From positions 40,240 through 104,239 of the forward strand of contig NZ_FNDX01000018.1 of NCBI RefSeq assembly GCF_900099765.1: a stretch of 64,000 nucleotides of DNA. The letters run 5' to 3'. Below are positions 58,892 to 64,000 of this stretch, piece by piece. The notes below the pieces were generated by a model. That model was given only the letters and a program-made list of their open reading frames with translations, searched no databases and was not told the DNA's origin. Within the stretch, counting starts at the first letter, position 1; the number at the start of each line of letters is the position of its first letter. Source of the stretch: Paenibacillus typhae (GTDB lineage: Bacteria > Bacillota > Bacilli > Paenibacillales > Paenibacillaceae). A program made the translations under genes and the position numbers.

Positions 58892-59320
58892 ATGGACAAT
58901 AACCTGTTATTCCAGCAAATCGTAACCTTTACTACAGCCGTACATCAGGTTACAAGCGATTTAACCAAGGATGTGAAGTCAGGGGCATTGACTCCTGTCC
59001 AATATAAAATTCTCGAATACATTGCAGTAAGCCAGCCTGTGACCCTAAGCGAAATCAGCGATTGCATGCATATGTCGATGCCCAATACGAGCCGCGAACT
59101 GAAGAAGCTGACCGAAAAGCAGCTCTGTTCCAGAGTTACTGATCCGTCTGACCGCCGCAGGCAGGGCATTACTCTATCACCTGCCGGAGAGGTAATGATG
59201 GGTGAAGCCTTCCAGACCATCGGCCGCCGCTTTGAGGAGCGTATTGCCCATCTATCGGAGGAGGAGCGCCGGGAGATCGGGCAGGCGCTTGGGCTTTTGC
59301 AGCAAAAGGTTTTTTACTGA
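58892..59320 (+). CDS. MarR-family transcriptional regulator
   Basis: A 142-residue winged-helix dimer-forming regulator: helices around residues 5-30, the DNA-binding domain at 40-105 with TLSEISDCMHMSMPNTSRELKKL as recognition region and DPSDRRRQGITLSPAG as the wing (the conserved DxRxxR-like motif is DRRRQ), and a C-terminal dimer helix. It is divergently oriented to the oxidoreductase and presumably represses it and itself until a phenolic or quinone ligand binds. No redox cysteine cluster is present. Confidence 0.92.
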   Translation: MDNNLLFQQIVTFTTAVHQVTSDLTKDVKSGALTPVQYKILEYIAVSQPVTLSEISDCMHMSMPNTSRELKKLTEKQLCSRVTDPSDRRRQGITLSPAGEVMMGEAFQTIGRRFEERIAHLSEEERREIGQALGLLQQKVFY

Positions 59321-59426
59321 GCCCTCTCTATACCGCACTAATTCACCCATCATTTACCACAAAACCAATGCGCCAGGCCAGCGTCCAACTATAGACAATA
59401 AATCTATAGGCCAAGGTGATACACAC

Positions 59427-60476
59427 ATGACAAAATGCAATCCCGCCCTTCTTCCACTGCTCCTTCTATCGCTATGCGGGGGAGGTGCCGCCTATGCAGA
59501 CGCGCTTCCACAGGAGCAGGTGGATTCTCCGGCTATCTCAGTCTATCTGGACGGCCAGCCGCTTCGTTCAGAGGTGCCGCCCCTGAATGTCGACGGAACA
59601 GTGCTCGTGCCGATGCGCGGGCTGTTCGAGGCGCAGGGAGCTGTGCTGAGCTGGGACAACACCGGCAAGACGGTCACTGCATCCAAAGACGATACCACGC
59701 TCACTTATCAGATGGGCACCTCCTCTGCCAATCTGAACGGCCAGCCCGTTGAGATGGATGTTCCCGGCGTAATCGCTGACGATACGGCGATGATTCCCCT
59801 GCGGATGGCCAGCGAAGCCCTGGGCAATACCGTGAATTGGGTTCCAGCCACCCAGTCGGTGCAGATCTCATCGGCAGCGGTCATTTATGAAACCTCGATC
59901 CTCCAGGGTGTAACGCTGCGCAGCAAGCCGGATGGTGAAAGCAAGCCCGTTACGGAGAACCTGCTGTCTGCAGGAACCAAAGTGCACGTAATCAGTGTAG
60001 CCGACGCGCTCTGGCTGAAGGTCCGGACAGAGGACAACCTGATCGGCTACATCTCGGCCAAGCCGAAGTTTACCGACTACACCAGCTCTTCCCTCACCGA
60101 AAAGCAGGCTGCAGCTCTGCTCGCATACGGCAGGACTTTTAACGGCACGCCCTACGAATTCGGCGCCTCCCCCGACCAGACGGATACGTTTGACTGTTCT
60201 TCCTTTGTGAAGCGCCTGTTCGAGGATATCCTGTCCGTCGAGCTGCCCCGCGTATCCTACAATCAGGCAAAGGAAGGTACCAAGGTCAAGCTGAACGAGC
60301 TGCGTCCGGGCGATCTGCTGTTCTTTACCGCGCGGGGTCTTGATATCGGCCATGTAGCAATCTACGCCGGAAACAACAAGATTCTGCACACCTATTCCTC
60401 CAAAGAGGGCGTTCACACAGAAGATTTTGACGGCCAGTGGAAAAAACGCTTTGTGACCGCCCGCAGAATTTTGTAG
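59427..60476 (+). CDS. Exported NlpC/P60 peptidoglycan hydrolase with stalk and SH3 domains
   Basis: A 349-residue secreted protein. A signal peptide (about 1-25) leads to a copper-amine-oxidase-type stalk domain (about 35-150; VLVPMRGLFEAQGA and MIPLRMASEALGN), an SH3-like domain (about 153-215) and an NlpC/P60 domain (about 230-349) with catalytic Cys257 in FDCSSF, His in IGHVAIYAG and a third polar residue in ILHTYSS. It should cleave gamma-D-Glu-diaminopimelate bonds in wall peptides. AAGGTGA precedes ATG 59427. It has its own terminator. Confidence 0.92.
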   Translation: MTKCNPALLPLLLLSLCGGGAAYADALPQEQVDSPAISVYLDGQPLRSEVPPLNVDGTVLVPMRGLFEAQGAVLSWDNTGKTVTASKDDTTLTYQMGTSSANLNGQPVEMDVPGVIADDTAMIPLRMASEALGNTVNWVPATQSVQISSAAVIYETSILQGVTLRSKPDGESKPVTENLLSAGTKVHVISVADALWLKVRTEDNLIGYISAKPKFTDYTSSSLTEKQAAALLAYGRTFNGTPYEFGASPDQTDTFDCSSFVKRLFEDILSVELPRVSYNQAKEGTKVKLNELRPGDLLFFTARGLDIGHVAIYAGNNKILHTYSSKEGVHTEDFDGQWKKRFVTARRIL

Positions 60477-60506
60477 CTTAGCAGCAGGCCTCCCGCCGGC
60501 AGCAGC

Positions 60507-60557
60507 AAAAGCCCCCAGCAGATGTCACCGGACGGTGTCTGTTGAGGGCTTTTTTTG
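60507..60557. terminator. Bidirectional terminator between the NlpC/P60 and GGDEF genes
   Basis: AAAGCCCCCAGCAGA and CTGTTGAGGGCTTT with an inner CACCG/CGGTG form a long stem followed by TTTTTTT on the plus strand and flanked by A on the other side. Confidence 0.85.
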
Positions 60558-60577
60558 TATATGAGTAATAAGGCATA

Positions 60578-61564
60578 CTATAGCTTCGCGGTAAAATCAA
60601 AGCAGTGCGTCACGCGGTTTCTTCCACCTTCTTTGGATGCGTAGAGCGCAGTGTCGGCTTTGTGGAGCAGCGTTTTTTCCGAATCCCCGGCCGTACATGT
60701 AGCGATTCCGATGCTGACCGTAAGCCGTCCGGTATCCCAGACAGCAAGCTCGGCCTCCTGCCGCAGATTCTCAGCGACCAGCCTGGATTCGTCAGCAGCC
60801 ATATCAGGCAAAATCAGCACGAACTCTTCTCCGCCGTACCGGGCGGCCGTATCCTTTTCCCGGGAATGAAATCTCAGCAGGCTCCCCAGCTTCTCCAGCA
60901 CATAATCACCTGTCTGATGCCCGAAGGTATCGTTGATCCGCTTAAAGTAGTCAATGTCTATCATCAGCAGAGAAAACGGCTCCCCTGTCTCCCGGAACAG
61001 CTCCAGCTGCCCGCTCAGCTTCTCTTCCAAATAACGCCTGTTCCTGAGTCCTGTAAGCTTGTCCGTCGTGGACCGCTCCACCAGAATGGCATTAAGCTCC
61101 ATCAGCTCACTCTGCTTCTGCTGGATTTCGGTATGGATCTGGCCCAGTCTGGCCAGCGCCTGCTCTTTTTCCCAGTAAGCCTCTTCGATCTGTTTCTTGG
61201 CCGAACGCAGCTCCTGCTCGTAATCCATCCGTTTGCTCATCTGCACCAGTACACAGTCTATCACCGCCACACCCTCAACCACCAGACTCCGCCCGTTCAG
61301 AATGTAGGGAACCGTCCCACCGCTTACGTCCTTCAGGCTGATAAACAGCTCTTCTACATGACCATGCAGCTTGATATTCGGGTAGAAATAAGAATGGAAA
61401 ACCAGCTGGTTCGCCTTGGACATAATCGATTCAATATGTTTATGCAGCAGCGCCTCCCGTGTGTATCCCATCAAGAAAAGGAAGGTATGGTTCATATCCG
61501 TAATGATGCCCTGATGTGTAATCGACAAATATCCGCACGGGGCGTATTCCAGCCGTTCATCCAT
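60578..61564 (-). CDS. PAS-diguanylate cyclase with an RsbP-type PAS domain
   Basis: A 328-residue soluble protein: a PAS domain (1-115), a coiled-coil linker (about 118-160) and a GGDEF domain (165-325). The active site is GGEEF and the inhibitory site RxxD is present (REKD at the correct spacing), so an active, feedback-controlled c-di-GMP synthase is expected. The PAS domain closely resembles the sensor of the stress phosphatase RsbP as I recall it: it begins MDERLEYAPCGYLSI and contains HVEELFISLKD. The RsbQ-like hydrolase is encoded 42 bases upstream in the same operon, so RsbQ probably supplies the signal this PAS reads. Confidence 0.92.
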   Translation of the reverse strand: MDERLEYAPCGYLSITHQGIITDMNHTFLFLMGYTREALLHKHIESIMSKANQLVFHSYFYPNIKLHGHVEELFISLKDVSGGTVPYILNGRSLVVEGVAVIDCVLVQMSKRMDYEQELRSAKKQIEEAYWEKEQALARLGQIHTEIQQKQSELMELNAILVERSTTDKLTGLRNRRYLEEKLSGQLELFRETGEPFSLLMIDIDYFKRINDTFGHQTGDYVLEKLGSLLRFHSREKDTAARYGGEEFVLILPDMAADESRLVAENLRQEAELAVWDTGRLTVSIGIATCTAGDSEKTLLHKADTALYASKEGGRNRVTHCFDFTAKL

Positions 61565-61606
61565 TTTTAAATAACCTCACAATACTGCATAGTGTTCAAA
61601 ATCTGT

Positions 61607-62401
61607 TTACAGATAGCCTTGAATCAGCGCAATGGTCTCCTCCGGATGACTGATATGCGGATAATGCCCCTTGGCCTGCATCAGCCGCAGCTCGCTGTTC
61701 TTCAAGTGCTTATGCAGGTATTCACCTACTTCAATAGGCACAATACTGTCATCCGAGCACTGCAGAATCAGCGTAGGCACTGCGGCTTCAGCCAGCGACC
61801 CGCGGTGATCCGACAGGAATGTAACCTCGGCGAACTCCCGGGTAATCACCGGATCGGCTGAAATAAAGCTGCGCTGTAGATCCAGGGTCAGCTCCGGCAA
61901 ATGCGGATTGTTCATAGCAAGCGGTGCCATAAAGCTGGCCCAGCCGCTGAAATTCATTTCCATCATCTCCAGCAGCTCGGCAATATCGCTTTTCTCGAAT
62001 CCGCCGAAGTAGTCCTCACCATCATTTAAGTACCGGGGGGACGGGCCGATCATCACCATTTTGGCAAACAGCTCCGGCCGTTCAATGGAAGCCAGCATCC
62101 CAATCATGGAACTGACAGAATGTCCTATAAAAATAATATCGCTCAGCTGCAGCAGTCCGATAACATCCAGCAAATCCTGTACATATCCGCTGAAGTTTCC
62201 ATACCGCTCAGAACTATATGCGCTTAGATCGGAATTACCCGAGCCTACATAATCAAAAAGCACCAGCCGGTACTCCTGCTCAAAAGCCGGTGTTATAAAC
62301 TGCCACATGCTCTGGTCACACCCGAAGCCGTGGGCAAACACAATGGTCCGCTCACCCTCTCCGGTTACTTTCACTTTGTTCCTGGCCCAAATATCATTCA
62401 T
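61607..62401 (-). CDS. rsbQ: RsbQ-like alpha/beta hydrolase
   Basis: A 264-residue alpha/beta hydrolase very close in pattern to B. subtilis RsbQ, the energy-stress activator of the sigma-B pathway and relative of plant karrikin/strigolactone receptors. FAHGFGCDQSMW, FDYVGSGNSD, the nucleophile Ser95 in GHSVSSMIG, GPSPRYLND, the acid in LQCSDDSIVP and His in AKGHYPHISHP are all conserved. ATG 62401 matches the family length. Instead of RsbP (PAS-phosphatase), its operon partner is a PAS-diguanylate cyclase. Confidence 0.93.
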   Translation of the reverse strand: MNDIWARNKVKVTGEGERTIVFAHGFGCDQSMWQFITPAFEQEYRLVLFDYVGSGNSDLSAYSSERYGNFSGYVQDLLDVIGLLQLSDIIFIGHSVSSMIGMLASIERPELFAKMVMIGPSPRYLNDGEDYFGGFEKSDIAELLEMMEMNFSGWASFMAPLAMNNPHLPELTLDLQRSFISADPVITREFAEVTFLSDHRGSLAEAAVPTLILQCSDDSIVPIEVGEYLHKHLKNSELRLMQAKGHYPHISHPEETIALIQGYL

Positions 62402-62563
62402 TCGCTGTAACTCCCTCATTCTCCAAAATACTATCCCTCATTGTGAGGGCGGGCGGCCTAAATAACAAGGTAATCGTTAGGCCAATCCCCCTGATCGTTC
62501 CAGCTGAAATGTGGCATTAACACAAACTTTTATTGCCTCGTTTCGGGCAGCCCTGCTTATTGC

Positions 62564-63382
62564 CTACAGCTTTTGGGCGAAGGCGTTCAGCTTTTCGGAC
62601 ATCTGCTGGATTTCTTCAATGAAGGCCGATATCTGCTCCGAGGTTGCGGCCTGCTCCTGTACAATCGAAGCGATCCGTTCTATAGAGACGCCCATTTGTG
62701 ACGTTGCCGTTTTGAAAGCTCCCAATGTGTCCTGAATCGTCCTGGCCCGGCTGACCGTTTCATTCGACAGCTTGCGGATCTCCTGGGCTACGACCCCGAA
62801 GCCCCTGCCTTTATCGCCGGCATGGGCTGCTTCGATCGCAGCATTAATGCCCAGCAGATGCGTCTGGCTGGCCACATTGTTTATAATCGCCACTACCTTA
62901 TCCGTCTCGCTAACCTGCTCTCCGCTTTTTTGTGCCAGAGCAAGCAGCTCCTGGGTAGAGGCGGCGAGTTCACCCGCGCCGTCTGCCACTTGCATCAGCC
63001 GTGTGCTCGCCTGGGCCAGCGACGCGGCGATCTGGTCCGATATGATCCGCAGCTCACGCTGGCGGCGCAGCTGCACGGCAATACCGCCGATGACGCGGCC
63101 CTCCGTGTCATGGATCGGGGTGGCCGTCCCGGTGAATTCGAAGCCGTAAAACTCAGCAGGAACCTCCGCCCTAAGTGGCGTATTATTGCGGATGGCTGCC
63201 GTCAGCGGCTCCTCGGCATGAAGAAGCTGGCCCTCTTGGATATGCAAATTTATATTTTCTCCCGGCCAATAGGCGAGGAATTTCTCCAGGTCGCAGATCG
63301 CGATTGATAAGTCGGCAGGAACGGCCGCCCTGATCACCGGCACCGCCGCCATGAGCTGTTCCAGCGATTCAACTTTGTACAT
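62564..63382 (-). CDS. Soluble methyl-accepting chemotaxis-type transducer
   Basis: A 272-residue cytoplasmic MCP-like protein. The N-terminal PAS-like sensor (about 1-105; [22 protein letters not shown]) is followed by a shortened signalling coiled coil with the CheW/CheA contact hairpin [36 protein letters not shown] (split here only by length). No membrane segment is present. AAGGTGG precedes ATG 63382. It may modulate CheA or act in another pathway; alone in its operon. Confidence 0.9.
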   Translation of the reverse strand: MYKVESLEQLMAAVPVIRAAVPADLSIAICDLEKFLAYWPGENINLHIQEGQLLHAEEPLTAAIRNNTPLRAEVPAEFYGFEFTGTATPIHDTEGRVIGGIAVQLRRQRELRIISDQIAASLAQASTRLMQVADGAGELAASTQELLALAQKSGEQVSETDKVVAIINNVASQTHLLGINAAIEAAHAGDKGRGFGVVAQEIRKLSNETVSRARTIQDTLGAFKTATSQMGVSIERIASIVQEQAATSEQISAFIEEIQQMSEKLNAFAQKL

Positions 63383-63433
63383 GTTGTAGCCACCTTTTTC
63401 AGTAAATCGTTTATGACAACCAAATATTTGCAT

Positions 63434-63732
63434 ACATAATAAAAGACTTATAAATTTTTAAATTTACTGAATCAAAATCATCAAAATTTTAAGTAATCAT
63501 GATTTATATCGGCTGGCGACAGCCGTTATTCAAGCGTTGCGCGGCGTTTTGCAGCAAGATGGGAGGAACGGCTTAACTGCGGGGGCAGGTCAAGGGGATT
63601 ATTGCCTATGACTGATGCCGGCCGCGGGCTGTGGGGTGGCGGCTCAATAGTGGGATTTTCTCTCAAGCCCCCTAATCGAATTGGAGTCCTCAAGATGCAT
63701 AAGGTACACTAATAGAGAAGGGGATGAGGAAC
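63434..63732. other. 299-bp intergenic region before the insertion sequence
   Basis: The first part is AT-rich and should hold the transducer promoter. The last about 60 bases should contain the left end of the insertion sequence, but without its right end the terminal repeat cannot be defined. No gene is visible. Confidence 0.5.
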
Positions 63733-64000
63733 ATGAAGAGCAATAAGTTGTACGACGAACAACGGATCAAAGTTGCCCAAGAAGCGATTAATGGAACAAA
63801 GATATCTTTCCTTGCCCGTAAGTATTCAGTTTCTCCGAGCACGATTGCGAACTGGGTGAAGTTCTACAAAGAACGATTCGGTGAGCAGGCAACACCCTCT
63901 GTTAGCGAACGTATCGAAGATGCAAAACGTGTTCAGGAGTTAGAGGACAAGATGGACACTGCGATTAAACTCCTAGGCGAAAAAGATCTAGAGATCGAGC
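63733..64000 (+). mobile_element. 5' part of an insertion sequence: transposase OrfA (IS3-type), truncated by window edge
   Basis: The frame from ATG 63733 is open to the end of the window (89 residues). It has an N-terminal helix-turn-helix (SFLARKYSVSPSTIANWVKFYKERFG) followed by a leucine-zipper-like helix (RVQELEDKMDTAIKLLGEKDLEIE), the layout of IS3-family OrfA. Base composition is lower in GC than neighbours. AAGGGG lies upstream. ATG 63724 is an alternative start. The family is inferred from layout only. Confidence 0.75.

Overview
The window is about 64 kb of a Gram-positive, mid-GC chromosome that reads as Paenibacillus or a close relative. The inference rests on strong AGGAGG-type ribosome sites, TTGACA/TATAAT-type promoters, a guanine riboswitch on xpt-pbuX, a YdjO/Csp cold-shock pair, copper-amine-oxidase 'stalk' domain proteins, bacterial NOS, RsbQ, large hybrid kinases and several B. 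subtilis-type gene families. Almost all of it is ordinary chromosome. The only mobile element seen is the start of an insertion sequence at the right edge. No tRNA, rRNA, CRISPR array or prophage was found.

Layout. 1-6.6 kb: cold-shock genes, a metallo-beta-lactamase-fold hydrolase, a HAD hydrolase, a stalk-domain protein and a 7TM-PAS-diguanylate cyclase. 6.9-16.3 kb: an SDR enzyme, then a six-gene exopolysaccharide operon matching B. subtilis ydaJKLMN (Listeria pss). It encodes a GH-like lipoprotein, a polytopic GT-C-like transferase, a DUF2334 protein, a BcsA-like GT2 synthase, a BcsB-like protein and a membrane receptor whose degenerate GGDEF domain keeps the c-di-GMP-binding RxxD motif. 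Its promoter carries a perfect 19-bp palindrome. 16.5-20.8 kb: a tight six-gene envelope/stress-type operon (K+ channel with RCK domain, DUF350, lipoprotein, glutathionylspermidine-synthase-like ATP-grasp enzyme, Ser-rich exported protein, small protein). 21-25.2 kb: a SARP-like response regulator and a 1029-residue hybrid kinase whose first phospho-acceptor His is Arg. 25.4-27.7 kb: pbuX and xpt under a guanine riboswitch.

27.8-33.6 kb: a duplicated Gly/Ser-rich protein with a probable frameshift near its start, then two hybrid kinases; the 1292-residue one has a long repetitive coiled coil and three receiver domains. 33.7-37.3 kb: an HxlR regulator divergent from an MFS exporter and aldo/keto reductase, then an AEC permease. 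37.5-41.5 kb: greA, an ATP-grasp ligase (apparently AUU-initiated) with an esterase partner, and an RlmN-type methyltransferase. 41.8-50.4 kb: polysaccharide deacetylase, coiled-coil protein, a GIY-YIG protein, NOS, SunI-like and ABM proteins, EcsC, a permease and a methyltransferase with an elaborate leader. 50.7-54.2 kb: a flavocytochrome-type lipoprotein and its MerR regulator with a classic 19-bp-spacer promoter. 54.4-56.1 kb: a half-length UvrC-like protein and about 600 bp of intergenic repeats. 56.2-64 kb: QorB-like reductase, NudC, a MarR/NAD(P)H-oxidoreductase pair, a stalk-SH3-NlpC/P60 hydrolase, an RsbQ hydrolase paired with a PAS-diguanylate cyclase, a soluble chemotaxis-type transducer and an IS orfA.

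Two themes link the genes. One is c-di-GMP: two active-looking cyclases and one degenerate receptor attached to an exopolysaccharide synthase. The other is redox/electrophile response, with small regulators sitting on palindromic operators beside reductases. Operon and regulatory statements come from gene spacing and visible motifs only; family names come from recognition of sequence motifs without any database search.
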